Shown: positions 1 to 9,312, numbered from the stretch's first letter. The stretch: 64,000 bases of DNA from Bacillota bacterium (GCA_023426125.1 JAFABI010000011.1:103249-167248), one strand, 5' to 3'. A program made the numbers and translations. The notes: generated by a model from the letters alone, not told the origin.

Positions 1-1776
1 ACGGCATACAACTCGTGGTTCCTGATTCATGCCGTCTGCTCTTATTCGCTGATCCTGGCCGGTTTAATACTTTTGGTAAAGAACCTTGTATCCCTGCCGC
101 AAATCCTAAGAAGCCAGTCCGTAATCATACTGGTGGCTAACATCGTTCCGCTTTTGTCCAGCATCCTTTATGTTTTCAGGGCTTTACCCTCCTACCCCAT
201 CGATCCCACAGTATTTTCATTTACAATTACAGGTATCCTGTGTTTTATCGGCATGTTCCGGTATAAGCTTTTTGAGCTGGTCCAGGCAGCAAGGGATGCC
301 GTGATAGAGAGCATGAACGGGTGTCTGGCGGTATTGGACAACCACAACCGTATCATTGATTTGAATCCTGCGGCGAAAGAAATGTTGGGAGGCAGCGAAG
401 AGGATTTTGTCGGCAAGCGCATCTTTGATCTGCTAAAGGGTCGGTCGCTGTACTTAAAAAAATTTGAGCATGTGCAGAAAGCCGAGGAAAAAATCTCCCT
501 GGAAATTGGCGGAGTTAAACGATATTTTGATTTTAAGATAACGCCTTTATTGGACAATAGGGGAAAGGCCATCGGGAAGTCTATCACTTTTTATGATATC
601 ACAGCCCTTGAAGAAGCAATTGAACATTTTAAGGAGGCCCATAAAGCGGCAGAAGAAGCGAACAATGCCAAAAGTCAGTTTCTGGCCACGATGAGCCATG
701 AGATAAGGACGCCTCTAAACGGGATTATCGGATTGACGGAATTGCTCTCATCGGCAAGGCTTACAGAAGAGGAGAAGGAATATCTTCAATCCCTGCGGAG
801 CTGTGCAGGCGTACTTCAGGATATAGTAAACGATATTCTGGACTTTTCCAAAATAGAGGCCGGCAAAATGGAGCTTGAAAGTACCGGGTTTAATTTGAGA
901 GGCTTGATCGACGAGACGATCAAAACATTTTCCCATAAAACCAAGGAAAAAGATATAGAGTTCAAATGCAATGCAGGGCGGAGCATACCTGAATATGTGA
1001 TGGGGGATCCGGTAAGAGTCAGGCAGATCCTTGTGAATTTAATCGGAAATGCTTTTAAGTTCACGGAAAAAGGCAGAATCGATGTTACCGTTGAACAGCT
1101 TAAATGTGATGACAGGCATTCGGTTGTGCAATTTTCCGTAAGCGATACGGGGATAGGAGTGCCGGAGGATAAATTGAACAACCTCTTTGAACGTTTCCGT
1201 CAGGTAGACAATTCTACCACGAGAAAATATGGCGGTACAGGCCTGGGACTGGCAATCGTCAAAAACCTTGTTACCATGATGGGCGGGTCTATTGGGCTAG
1301 AAAGCCAATTGGGCGAGGGAAGCAGGTTCTCCTTCACAATTCCGTTTGAGATATCCGGAAATGGAAGCCTTGAAGACAAATCCGGTTCCGGTGCCGATGA
1401 TAAGGATAGAAATATAAGCGTTTTACTGATAGAGGACAATAAAGTAAACCAGATGCTCATAACAAAGCTCCTCGAAAAGAGGAAAATCAAAACCGCCGTT
1501 ACCGGCAACGGAAAAGAGGCGCTTAAAATCCTTGACAAAGAAGTCTTCGATCTGATCCTGATGGATATCCAGATGCCTGAAATGGATGGGTATGAAACGA
1601 CGGAGGCGATCAGAAAGAAGGAGGCGGTTACAGGAAAGCATGTTCCAATCATCGCTTTGACTGCAAATGCTACCGAGAAGGACAGAAGCATATGTCTTGG
1701 AGCCGGAATGGACGATTACCTCACCAAGCCCATCCGGACGGATAAATTATTCGAGTGTTTGTATAAGTATATATGA
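1..1776 (+). CDS. Hybrid sensor histidine kinase (5' end outside window)
   Basis: The reading frame is open from base 1, so the gene begins left of the window; the first in-window ATG-like codon at 73 is not the true start. The visible N-terminus is hydrophobic and looks like the end of a multi-helix membrane sensor (7TM-type). A PAS domain follows at about 300-600, then a HisKA dimerisation domain with the phospho-acceptor His codon at 697 in the motif MSHEIRTPLNG. The ATPase domain shows an N box (NLIGNAFKFT), G1 (DTGIGV) and G2 (GTGLGLAI). A C-terminal receiver domain has its phosphorylatable Asp at 1564 (LMDIQMPEMDG) and the conserved Lys in YLTKP. It should autophosphorylate at His and pass phosphate to its own receiver, then onward to an unseen HPt protein. 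The signal is unknown. Confidence 0.93.
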   Translation, partial: TAYNSWFLIHAVCSYSLILAGLILLVKNLVSLPQILRSQSVIILVANIVPLLSSILYVFRALPSYPIDPTVFSFTITGILCFIGMFRYKLFELVQAARDAVIESMNGCLAVLDNHNRIIDLNPAAKEMLGGSEEDFVGKRIFDLLKGRSLYLKKFEHVQKAEEKISLEIGGVKRYFDFKITPLLDNRGKAIGKSITFYDITALEEAIEHFKEAHKAAEEANNAKSQFLATMSHEIRTPLNGIIGLTELLSSARLTEEEKEYLQSLRSCAGVLQDIVNDILDFSKIEAGKMELESTGFNLRGLIDETIKTFSHKTKEKDIEFKCNAGRSIPEYVMGDPVRVRQILVNLIGNAFKFTEKGRIDVTVEQLKCDDRHSVVQFSVSDTGIGVPEDKLNNLFERFRQVDNSTTRKYGGTGLGLAIVKNLVTMMGGSIGLESQLGEGSRFSFTIPFEISGNGSLEDKSGSGADDKDRNISVLLIEDNKVNQMLITKLLEKRKIKTAVTGNGKEALKILDKEVFDLILMDIQMPEMDGYETTEAIRKKEAVTGKHVPIIALTANATEKDRSICLGAGMDDYLTKPIRTDKLFECLYKYI

Positions 1777-2189
1777 TTGTTTAGCGTTACCTTCTGAGTA
1801 AGTCCCCTTTTGAAAATGATAAACGATGTCAGGAGTATGGATATGGGTACCAGACAATACAAAGTGCCGGAGCGTTTAACGAAAAAGGACTTTTTAAACT
1901 CCGTCAAGCGTTTCAGCATCGCTGAAAGTCCGCCGTTTTCCCTGGGGCAATACAGTAGGTATATGACCCAAAAAAGAACCATAGCCTGTATATCGTGGGT
2001 TATGGTTCTTTTTCCGGTTATATGGGTATGAAATACCTGTTAAATAACATTCTTTTAAACTATTGTTAATCCCGGCTTAATCAAAAAGAATTAAAATAAT
2101 GACAGTATATGCCAGAATTGCAGCATGGTGGTGTAAATGTCGGACTTACTGACCAATTGCAAAATTAATAATGAACAGGGGCGCTACAA
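1777..2189. other. Intergenic region with hairpins
   Basis: This 413-base spacer holds a small perfect hairpin at about 1910-1926 (TTTCAGC/GCTGAAA) and the terminator listed separately. A short frame at 1810-2031 runs through the terminator and has no ribosome site, so I do not call a gene here. Confidence 0.5.
1971..2013. terminator. Bidirectional Rho-independent terminator
   Basis: AAAAAGAACCATA pairs with TATGGTTCTTTTT around a 17-base loop. The T-tract on the + strand and A-tract at the other end allow use from either side. It probably ends the kinase transcript. Confidence 0.7.
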
Positions 2190-3575
2190 ATGAAAAAATC
2201 AAAGAAGACTTTTGTTCTGGACACCAATGTTTTGCTTCATACTCCGTACGCGCTTTACTCCTTTGCCGATAATGCAATCGTCATTCCTGAAGTAGTGCTG
2301 GAGGAACTGGATAAATTCAAGAAGGACAATACCGAGCTTGGAGCGAATGCGAGGCATGTCGCCAGATTTATCGACAGCCTGAGGGAAAAAGGAAATCTGA
2401 ACAAGGGAGTAAAGCTGGATAATGGCGGGACGCTCCGTATTGAAATGAATTTTCATGAAGTGAAGCTCCCTGACAGCTGGGTAGGCAGCGTAAATGACAA
2501 CAGGATTTTGAAGGTCTGCAAAGGCTTGCATGAAAACGGTGAAAAGGTATTTCTGGTATCAAAAGACGTATTCGCAAGAATTAAGGCAGATATTATAGGA
2601 GTAACCGCACAGGATTTTTTTGCAGAGCAGGCTCCCGTTTATGACGAACAATATAGAGGTCGTCTGGAGGTATATACAAGCGAACAAAAACTGGATGAGT
2701 TTTACGGCAGCTCCAGGCTCATGCCGGAGGACTTGATCAATTTTCCCCAGGGCTCCAATAAAGCAGTGAATATTGAGCTGGTTACAAACCAATTTTTGAT
2801 CATACATTCCTGCAACAATGAAAAACAAACGGCATTGGGCCGTTTTGACGGCAAGGAAATCGTTCCCCTCAATTTTGTGAATGAGCACCCTTTTGGGGTT
2901 ACACCCAGAAATGCTGGCCAGAAATTCATCCAGGAGGCATTGATGATGGATGCTGCAAAGGCACCCCTGGTTATTGTCAAAGGATCGGCAGGCACTGCAA
3001 AAACCTTTTATTCGTTGGCCGTAGGTTTGCACAAAATGACTGCGGAGCGCCAAAAGCCTTATAGAAAGATACTGGTATGCCGTCCGAATGTGAAGTTTGA
3101 CGAGGATATCGGCTTTTTGCCGGGAACAGAGCAGGAGAAGATCGCCCCATTCCTGCGGCCGGTTATCGACAATCTGGAGGTTTTGATGGACAACGATGAA
3201 ACGGAGCGCTACGAAAGTGAAAAGGAACTTAAAGATAAAATTGACGAGCTTTTTGAAAGAAAAATCATTAATACCGAAGCAATTGCATTTATAAGGGGCA
3301 GATCCATCGCAAAGCAGTGGGTCATTATCGACGAAGCCCAGAACCTGACGCCAAAACAGGTGAAAGGGATCATTACCCGGGCAGGAATAGGCACAAAGAT
3401 CATATTGCTCGGCGACCCCGAACAGATAGACCATCCTTTTCTTGATATAAGGACAAACGGCTTGAGCTATGCCGCGGAAAAGATGAAAGGAAGCCCGCTC
3501 TGTTTCCAGATCACTCTTACCGATGAAGAATGTGAGCGGTCCGAGCTGGCATACGAAGGTGCAAAAAGGATGTAA
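2190..3575 (+). CDS. PIN domain / PhoH-family ATPase
   Basis: 461 residues. The N-terminal PIN ribonuclease-like domain (about 5-150) starts with the metal-binding motif LDTNVLLH and keeps further acidic residues (VVLEELDKFK). The C-terminal PhoH ATPase has Walker A KGSAGTAKT near residue 264 and Walker B WVIIDEAQN near residue 377. This is the PhoH2 architecture (like Bacillus YlaK), a cytoplasmic ATP-dependent RNA helicase/ribonuclease type in the characterised members. The AGGGGCG sequence ahead of ATG 2190 is a modest ribosome site. The gene stands alone between a terminator and a convergent small gene. Domain assignment is firm; the cellular role is not known. Confidence 0.92.
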   Translation: MKKSKKTFVLDTNVLLHTPYALYSFADNAIVIPEVVLEELDKFKKDNTELGANARHVARFIDSLREKGNLNKGVKLDNGGTLRIEMNFHEVKLPDSWVGSVNDNRILKVCKGLHENGEKVFLVSKDVFARIKADIIGVTAQDFFAEQAPVYDEQYRGRLEVYTSEQKLDEFYGSSRLMPEDLINFPQGSNKAVNIELVTNQFLIIHSCNNEKQTALGRFDGKEIVPLNFVNEHPFGVTPRNAGQKFIQEALMMDAAKAPLVIVKGSAGTAKTFYSLAVGLHKMTAERQKPYRKILVCRPNVKFDEDIGFLPGTEQEKIAPFLRPVIDNLEVLMDNDETERYESEKELKDKIDELFERKIINTEAIAFIRGRSIAKQWVIIDEAQNLTPKQVKGIITRAGIGTKIILLGDPEQIDHPFLDIRTNGLSYAAEKMKGSPLCFQITLTDEECERSELAYEGAKRM

Positions 3576-3618
3576 TGCAATTTATCGGATAAGGGGATTG
3601 TAAAGGAGCTTGCTTTTG

Positions 3619-3864
3619 CTATTTGCTTTTGCTTTTTTTCTTCTTTTTTGGTTCTTCGGGAATGGCCTTTTTCGTCTCTTCAGGGATTGCCTCATCGATT
3701 GCGCATTCGGACAGATCCGCTTTTTCGACTGCGGGCGCCTCCAGCTTGCGCAGGATCTCTTTATAAGTATCGCATGCATAATTTACAAGTTTGTCAGGCT
3801 GCTTGTTTGACTGCTTGATAATCGCGGCGGTAAGTATGGCCGCGGTGATCTCCTTGTGTTCCAT
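3619..3864 (-). CDS. Small protein with lysine-rich tail, unknown function
   Basis: 81 residues, start ATG at 3864 with a perfect AAAGGAGGAAG ribosome site, which argues that it is real. The first half looks helical (MEHKEITAAILTAAIIKQSN). The middle is acidic and the end is a run of Lys and Ser (KKKKKSKSK). There is no signal peptide, Cys cluster or recognised domain. A good -10 (TATAAT on the minus strand, near 3900) lies upstream. It is transcribed convergently with the PhoH gene, with 43 bases between the stop codons. I do not recognise a family. Confidence 0.7.
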   Translation of the reverse strand: MEHKEITAAILTAAIIKQSNKQPDKLVNYACDTYKEILRKLEAPAVEKADLSECAIDEAIPEETKKAIPEEPKKKKKSKSK

Positions 3865-4061
3865 GGTTTACTTCCTCCTTTTTTCAGCAAGCCCCTTTAC
3901 TCTATTATATTAGCACAAAATAATACAAAATTGACCAAAACCGATTGTTAAATTTTGCATCCGAAACGTGAAAATTGTTATGTTCAGAGAACAAAAGTAC
4001 TATAAAAAGCAGAACTGTCCCCACTTGCCTACTTGCTTACGGATGCGTTAATAGCGCGCCC
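3865..4061. other. AT-rich spacer
   Basis: Contains the probable promoter of the minus-strand small gene and, at 4053-4066, a GCGCGCCCCTAGTACA fragment of the palindromic repeat family also seen near 15.76 kb. Nothing else recognised. Confidence 0.4.
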
Positions 4062-5762
4062 CTAGTACATTTGCCATTCTTCGTGTGACAGGGGACGGTA
4101 CTTCACTGTCATACTTGCGCCCTGAACAGTGACCAAAAATTCGACGGCAGCCTCCATGGACAGCGGCTTGCTTATATAATAGCCCTGGACCAGGTCGCAT
4201 TGGTATTGCTTAAGCAAATTGTACTGTTCTTCACTCTCCACGCCTTCCGCAACAACTCGCAAACCGATATAGTGTGCCAGCCCGATGACGGTTTCGGTGA
4301 TCTTGCCGTTTCTCTCCGAGTTCAGCAGGGTATCGATGAAGGCTTTGTCTATTTTGACATAATCAATGGGCAGATTTTGCAGGTAGTTCAAGGATGAATA
4401 CCCCGAGCCGAAATCATCCAGATGGATTTCCATACCCAGCTTTTTCAATTCTTCAAGTTTATTTTTGTTTGAATCGAAAGATTCCATCATGACGGTTTCG
4501 GTGATTTCCAGCCCTATCAAACCGGGATATACTCCCACCTCTTTGATGATGCTCATTACATTATTCACAAATTCGCTTTGCATAATGTGAACAGAAGAAA
4601 TATTGACGGAAATCTTCATTGCTTCATGCATACGCTCATTGAGGCTTTTTGCAAAAATGCAGGCATTTTTCAATACCCATTTTTCTATATTTACAATCAT
4701 TCCGGTTTCTTCGGCAACCTTTATGAACCTCAGGGGAGATACCTGGCCCAGGGTGGGAGAATTCCACCGGAGCAGGGCTTCCAGGCACAGGATTCTGCCC
4801 GTGTGCAGGCAGTATTGCGGCTGATAATGCAAAACAAGTTCGTTTTTTGTCAATGCATTCCGCAGGCCGTTTTCAATATTGACCCTGGTGATAATCTCCA
4901 GTTCCATGCTTTCATCAAAGATGCGGTAGCAGTTCTTACCGCATTGTTTGGCCCTGTACATGGCCAAATCGGCCTTCTTCATCAACTCTTCGGCGGTAGA
5001 GCCGTGTGCCGGATACAGGACGACGCCTATGCTGGTGGTGACATTGAAGCTTTTTGCGTCCACAACAACCGGTTTTTCAAAGATCTTCACAATGCTGTTG
5101 CATACATCCATGACCTTCTGCGAATAATCCGGCCCGTTCACCAACAGGATAAATTCATCACCGCCTATACGCGCAACCGTCTTATTCTGATAATCCACTT
5201 TGAGGAATTTATGAGCGATTTCGATCAGTACTTTATCTCCGATGGTATGGCCCATGGTGTCATTAATCGATTTGAAATTATCCAGATCGATGTACATGAC
5301 AGCTCCGCCGGAGGCTTCGTCTCCGGCATTTTCCAGGGCTTCGGCAAGAGTCTCGACAAGTTTTTCCCTGTTGGCCAGTCCGGTGAGTGAATCAGTATAT
5401 GCCAGGCGTTTGATCCTTTCCTCGCTTGCCTTCAAAATCTGCTGTGCTCTTTTCGCGTCGCTATATTGCTGTTGCAGCTTCTCTTCGGCAGCGGCCGGCC
5501 CCTTGCCTGAAGCCGGCAATTTGCTTTCCCGCCGGCAGATCCTGTCAATCATACGGTTGAAGCATTTTGGAAGTAGTATCAATGCGGAGGTTATACACTT
5601 AGAAGTACTGCAAATATTACTTCCCGTTTTTCGGAAAATGTAGGTTGCATAGGCGAGCAGCAGGCAAAGCCTGCGACCAGCCCCGGCCGCAATGGACTGC
5701 GTTTTCCGAAACCTATACGGGAAGTTATATTTACACCAGTACTTAACGCTTTGTATGTTCAA
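4062..5762 (-). CDS. GGDEF-EAL domain protein (c-di-GMP turnover) with repeat-encoded N-terminus
   Basis: 566 residues from a TTG start at 5762, chosen because a perfect AGGAGG lies 7 bases upstream. After a variable N-terminus and a short coiled-coil (about 90-118) comes a GGDEF domain (about 118-275) with an intact GGDEF signature at 200-204. The EAL domain follows, with EALLRW, the catalytic-site stretch LDDFGSGYSSL and AEGVESEEQ. Both active sites look intact, so it could make or break cyclic di-GMP; one activity often dominates in such proteins. No receiver or PAS domain and no clear membrane segment is visible. Codons from about residue 7 to 53 are encoded by a 140-bp palindromic repeat that also occurs at 45.4 kb, so the native N-terminus has been altered. 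An internal ATG at 5552 is possible but has no ribosome site. Confidence 0.9.
   Translation of the reverse strand: MNIQSVKYWCKYNFPYRFRKTQSIAAGAGRRLCLLLAYATYIFRKTGSNICSTSKCITSALILLPKCFNRMIDRICRRESKLPASGKGPAAAEEKLQQQYSDAKRAQQILKASEERIKRLAYTDSLTGLANREKLVETLAEALENAGDEASGGAVMYIDLDNFKSINDTMGHTIGDKVLIEIAHKFLKVDYQNKTVARIGGDEFILLVNGPDYSQKVMDVCNSIVKIFEKPVVVDAKSFNVTTSIGVVLYPAHGSTAEELMKKADLAMYRAKQCGKNCYRIFDESMELEIITRVNIENGLRNALTKNELVLHYQPQYCLHTGRILCLEALLRWNSPTLGQVSPLRFIKVAEETGMIVNIEKWVLKNACIFAKSLNERMHEAMKISVNISSVHIMQSEFVNNVMSIIKEVGVYPGLIGLEITETVMMESFDSNKNKLEELKKLGMEIHLDDFGSGYSSLNYLQNLPIDYVKIDKAFIDTLLNSERNGKITETVIGLAHYIGLRVVAEGVESEEQYNLLKQYQCDLVQGYYISKPLSMEAAVEFLVTVQGASMTVKYRPLSHEEWQMY
5604..5743. repeat. 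MITE-like palindromic repeat, copy A (inside the GGDEF-EAL frame)
   Basis: About 140 bp bounded by AGTACTGCAAATATTACTTC at the left and an inverted, imperfect match ending CAGTACT at the right. Inner arms CGTTTTTCGGAAAATG and CGTTTTCCGAAAC also pair. The whole unit matches the reverse complement of 45384-45529 over its full length with few differences. It has no coding capacity of its own, consistent with a miniature inverted-repeat element. Confidence 0.85.
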
Positions 5763-5796
5763 TCGGTTTCCTCCTGATAACAGTACAATAGTAGAT

Positions 5797-5831
5797 ATTT
5801 TACACCATCTTTGTTAAGTTGGTGTTAAAAT
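5797..5831. promoter_or_regulatory. Inverted repeat between divergent genes (operator candidate)
   Basis: ATTTTACACCA is mirrored by TGGTGTTAAAAT with 12 bases between, in the spacer shared by the GGDEF-EAL gene and the CheX-like operon. The minus-strand arm overlaps a TAAAAT -10 candidate. It could be an operator or a hairpin; no regulator is identified. Confidence 0.4.
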
Positions 5832-5960
5832 GCTGATAATAAATCGAGGAAGCGAATTAAACGCCATCAGGCCGGAATTAGGCTCCGGAAACCCTGCTTT
5901 CACCGTACTTAACAGAAATCTAACGTGAATACAAACTTTGTATAAAAAAAAAGGATTATA

Positions 5961-6944
5961 ATGAAAAAACACGACAAATCTTACGCAATGCGAGGTAAAG
6001 ATATGTTCAGCCAATATTTCGGCACCTACCTGCTGGAACAGGAGCTGCTTACTCCGAAAGAACTGAGGCATGTTTTAAATAGAAAGAATAATCTCCATAT
6101 GCCGCTGGGCACCCTTGGCATGCAAAAAAAATACCTGGCGCCGGAACAGGTGAAATTCATTCACGGGCTGCAGGAAAATTCGGATTTGAAATTCGGCGAG
6201 CTTGCGGTCCTGCATGGATTCCTAACATACGAACAGCTCCAGGAGCTGTTGAAGCTGCAAAAGAACGAGCACTATCTCATCAGCCAGATATTGGTTGAAG
6301 AAGGGTATTTCACCATCAGCCAGATCAATACCATCATGGACAATTACAGAGCCGGGCTGGGCCTGTCGAAGTATGAATTCGAGGCCTTGAAAAACAATGA
6401 AATTGAAAAGGTAGTGGAGGTCTTTGCCAAATTGGATAATATTTGCGATTCCACTGTTTTCAATGACTATATATCACTTTTCGTAAGAAATGTGGTACGG
6501 TTCATCGATAATGGGATCATCCTGGGCGAGGCTGTGGAAATCCGGGAATACCATTACCGGTGGATGATCTTCCAGCACATAAGCGGGGAAATGGAGCTAT
6601 TCACCGGGTATGCTTCGGATGACGAAGGGATACTGGAGCTGGGGTGCAGATTTGCACACAAGGCTGTCAACAAGATAAATGACTATATCTTAAGCTCTGC
6701 AGGTGAATTCATTAACCTGCAGAACGGTTTATTCCTCTCCAGGCTCTCGGAAGAAGGAGTGGAACCTGACCTGCAGGCCCAGGAGTGGAAAAGAGACGGA
6801 GTGCTGGTTGCTTCCGGGACAATGATCAAGATTCCTGTGCAGCTGTCTTTTGGGAAATTTGATTTCTTTTTGTCTGAAAAGCTGCCACAGTTATGGGACA
6901 AGGAAGAAATAATGACTGCCGCGTCTGTCGGGAGGGGAGTATAA
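5961..6944 (+). CDS. CheX-like protein with N-terminal GspE-N-type repeats
   Basis: 327 residues. Residues about 15-135 contain two related helical segments of the FGxxLxxxGxLTxEQL type (for example FGELAVLHGFLTYEQL), as in the N-terminal domain of type II secretion/pilus ATPases. The C-terminal half, including LSFGKFDFFLSEKLP, resembles the CheX/CheC phosphatase fold, but I cannot point to a certain E-x-x-N catalytic pair. It is the first gene of a tight operon with a CheY receiver (stop and start codons touch) and a CheA-like protein. This context suggests control or dephosphorylation of the receiver. No signal peptide is visible. The ribosome site is weak (AAAAGG), and the next in-frame ATGs at 5988 and 6003 are alternatives. 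Confidence 0.7.
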   Translation: MKKHDKSYAMRGKDMFSQYFGTYLLEQELLTPKELRHVLNRKNNLHMPLGTLGMQKKYLAPEQVKFIHGLQENSDLKFGELAVLHGFLTYEQLQELLKLQKNEHYLISQILVEEGYFTISQINTIMDNYRAGLGLSKYEFEALKNNEIEKVVEVFAKLDNICDSTVFNDYISLFVRNVVRFIDNGIILGEAVEIREYHYRWMIFQHISGEMELFTGYASDDEGILELGCRFAHKAVNKINDYILSSAGEFINLQNGLFLSRLSEEGVEPDLQAQEWKRDGVLVASGTMIKIPVQLSFGKFDFFLSEKLPQLWDKEEIMTAASVGRGV

Positions 6945-7307
6945 ATGGCTCGGATTTTAGTGGTAGAAGATTCTCTAATGTCCAGAATGAACCTAATTGA
7001 TATTCTGGCGGCACACAATCATGAAATCGCAGGCGAAGCTGCCAATGGTGAAGAAGCGCTCACGATGTTTGAAGAGCTGAAGCCCGATCTGGTTACAATG
7101 GACATTACCATGCCCTTATTGGATGGACTGAAAGCGCTGAAAAGAATTATGGAAAAATATCCTGACGCAAAAGTCATTATGATTACCGCTCTGGGGCAGG
7201 CGCAAAAGGTTCTGGAGGCTTTGAACACAGGTGCAAGGCATTATATTACGAAGCCTTATGAAGCAAAAAAGGTCCTTTCCATCATCGATGAAGTGCTCAA
7301 TGACTGA
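6945..7307 (+). CDS. CheY-like single-domain response regulator
   Basis: 120 residues, a stand-alone receiver. The acidic pocket (VVED), phospho-acceptor Asp53 (TMDITMP), switch Thr in MITAL and Lys in YITKP are all present. There is no output domain, so it acts by protein contact, as CheY does. The start is fixed by GGGAGGGG just upstream, and the ATG directly follows the stop codon of the CheX-like gene. The likely phosphodonor is the HPt-ATPase protein encoded next. It may act on motility or another target; no flagellar genes are in view. Confidence 0.93.
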   Translation: MARILVVEDSLMSRMNLIDILAAHNHEIAGEAANGEEALTMFEELKPDLVTMDITMPLLDGLKALKRIMEKYPDAKVIMITALGQAQKVLEALNTGARHYITKPYEAKKVLSIIDEVLND

Positions 7308-7337
7308 TCTTAGTTGATCAGAGGTGGGATGTAAGAA

Positions 7338-9296
7338 ATGGTAGAACATATCGGCAGGCTGGTACAACAAACCGAAACCTATTCGAAAGATACGCATGGC
7401 AAAATAATCGATGCCTTTTTCAATGACCATCAAAATTCCGAATGCGCGGTTATCCTTGATGAGGGCAAGCCTATCGGGCTTGTCACCAGAAATGATTTCT
7501 ACCAGAAAATAGGGAGCCAGTTCGGCTATACGATTTATATGACGCGGCCCGTATACCTGATCATGAATAAAACCCTGTTGACCGTAGAAGCCCGTACCGA
7601 CGTAAATGAAGCCGTATTTCTCGCATTGAAGCGCGAGCAGGTAAATCTCTACGACCCGTTGGTTGTAACAGAGAATGGGTTATATATCGGTATCGTAAGC
7701 ATAAAACTCTTTCTCATCGAGCTTACCAGGCAAAGGGAAAAAGAAATCAGCCTGCTGATGGAGCAGCAGAGCATCCTTAAAAGGGCAAATGAAGCAGAAA
7801 TGCGCCACGGGCTGATGATGGAGGAAAAGAATCAGCTTCTCGGCTCCAAGAATCAAGCCATCAAAAACCTGCTGGATAACGCCGGCCAGGGTTTCCTGTC
7901 CTTTGGAGAGGAAATGGTGATCTCGGATGAGTACAGCTATGAATGCATTAACATTTTCGGAGCGCCGATTGGAGGCAGGAATTTTCTGGAGCTGATCGGC
8001 ACTTATATCGATTCCGGTCAGAAAGAAATCATGAAAGAGGTATTTGAAAATGTGTTCAGGAATATCCACAGGCCCCAGACCAGGGCTTATCTATCGCTTC
8101 TGCCCGGGGAAATAAACGTCTGCAGGAAAAACATACGGGTGGACTACAAGGTCATCCCGGCTTTGCCGGGTCCCAGGATCATGCTGATTCTTACGGACAT
8201 CACCGAAAAGAAAGAGCTTGAACTCCGGATGATTAGGGAAAGAGAGAATCTCAAGCTGATCATCAAGGCGATCTCCAACAGCAGCGATATCACTGCCTAC
8301 ATGGAAAATATGAGGGAATTTATCTGCTCCGGAGCAAAGGAGATCATAAATAGCAATCACAGGGTCGAAGATAAATTTTTTGAAATCTACCGGGTAATCC
8401 ATACCTTTAAAGGGGACTTCAGCCAGCTGTGCATGTACAATACGGCAAACGGGCTCCACTCCCTTGAAAATGCACTCTCAAAAATGGCGGATACGATGGG
8501 AAGCCTTGATGAGAAGACTCTTTTGCGCTGCATGGAGGGTGTGTGCTGCGACCTTCTGCTGGAAAAGGATCTCAAAATCATTGCAGATGCTCTGGGTGGG
8601 GCCTATTTAAGCAAAGGGGAAAGCTTTGCGGTGAGCAAGGAGAAAATACTTGGGATCGAGAAGACAATCGTCGACTGCATACCTGCCGGGCTTCAGGGCT
8701 CGCTTTTACCTCTGGTCAGAAATCTGAGGCACACCTGTTTTAAAGAGATTGTCCGGTCATATGGAGATTATCTGAAAACCATCGCCAGGAATTCCGACAA
8801 ATGCATTGGCGATATGGTTATAACGGGAGACGACATCTACATTGACAAGGGGAAATACCATGCATTTACCGGTTCGCTGGTCCATCTGTTCAAAAACATG
8901 GCGGACCACGGAATTGAAACCACGGAGGAAAGAGTGGCTGCGAGAAAACCGGAGGAAGGCCGGATCGAATGCGAATTCAGGCGAATGGGTGAAAAGGAGT
9001 TTTTCCTGTATATCCGGGACGATGGAAAAGGCATTGATTTTACCCGGATCAGGAATAAGCTTCGGGAAAAGAAAATCAAGCTGCCTAAGGAATATTCGGA
9101 GTTATCCGTGAATGAGCTGCAGGAGGTCCTGTTCATGAATGGCTTTTCCACCAGGGACTCCGTCAGTATAACTTCCGGCAGAGGAATGGGGCTTGGAGCG
9201 GTAAGGTCCGAAGTCGTAAAGCTGGGCGGAGATATAAGCATCGCTACGGTGCCCGGAAAGGGCACCGAATTCAAAATCAGGCTGCCGGTATTATAA
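7338..9296 (+). CDS. CBS-PAS-HPt-ATPase sensor kinase, CheA-like
   Basis: 652 residues. A CBS pair at about 1-135 (ligand sensing, often adenine nucleotides) is followed by a coiled coil (about 135-180) and a PAS-like domain (about 180-295). An HPt domain has the phospho-acceptor candidate His355 in IHTFKGDF. A CheA-type HATPase_c domain shows LFKNMADHGIE (N box), DDGKGID (G1) and GRGMGLGAV (G2). The protein ends right after the ATPase, so the CheW-docking P5 domain of true CheA is missing. Phosphotransfer to the upstream CheY is the natural inference. The ribosome site is GAGGTGGG, 30 bases after the cheY stop. No membrane segment is visible, so the input is probably cytoplasmic. Confidence 0.85.
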   Translation: MVEHIGRLVQQTETYSKDTHGKIIDAFFNDHQNSECAVILDEGKPIGLVTRNDFYQKIGSQFGYTIYMTRPVYLIMNKTLLTVEARTDVNEAVFLALKREQVNLYDPLVVTENGLYIGIVSIKLFLIELTRQREKEISLLMEQQSILKRANEAEMRHGLMMEEKNQLLGSKNQAIKNLLDNAGQGFLSFGEEMVISDEYSYECINIFGAPIGGRNFLELIGTYIDSGQKEIMKEVFENVFRNIHRPQTRAYLSLLPGEINVCRKNIRVDYKVIPALPGPRIMLILTDITEKKELELRMIRERENLKLIIKAISNSSDITAYMENMREFICSGAKEIINSNHRVEDKFFEIYRVIHTFKGDFSQLCMYNTANGLHSLENALSKMADTMGSLDEKTLLRCMEGVCCDLLLEKDLKIIADALGGAYLSKGESFAVSKEKILGIEKTIVDCIPAGLQGSLLPLVRNLRHTCFKEIVRSYGDYLKTIARNSDKCIGDMVITGDDIYIDKGKYHAFTGSLVHLFKNMADHGIETTEERVAARKPEEGRIECEFRRMGEKEFFLYIRDDGKGIDFTRIRNKLREKKIKLPKEYSELSVNELQEVLFMNGFSTRDSVSITSGRGMGLGAVRSEVVKLGGDISIATVPGKGTEFKIRLPVL

Positions 9297-9312
9297 ATCC
9301 TGGAAGAGTCTC

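Noticed and set aside
1810..2031. 73-codon frame after the histidine kinase
   Set aside because: No ribosome site, unusual start, and it runs straight through an intrinsic terminator.
4578..5390. Plus-strand frame opposite the GGDEF-EAL gene
   Set aside because: Composition reflects the reverse of the real coding strand; no domain or ribosome site.
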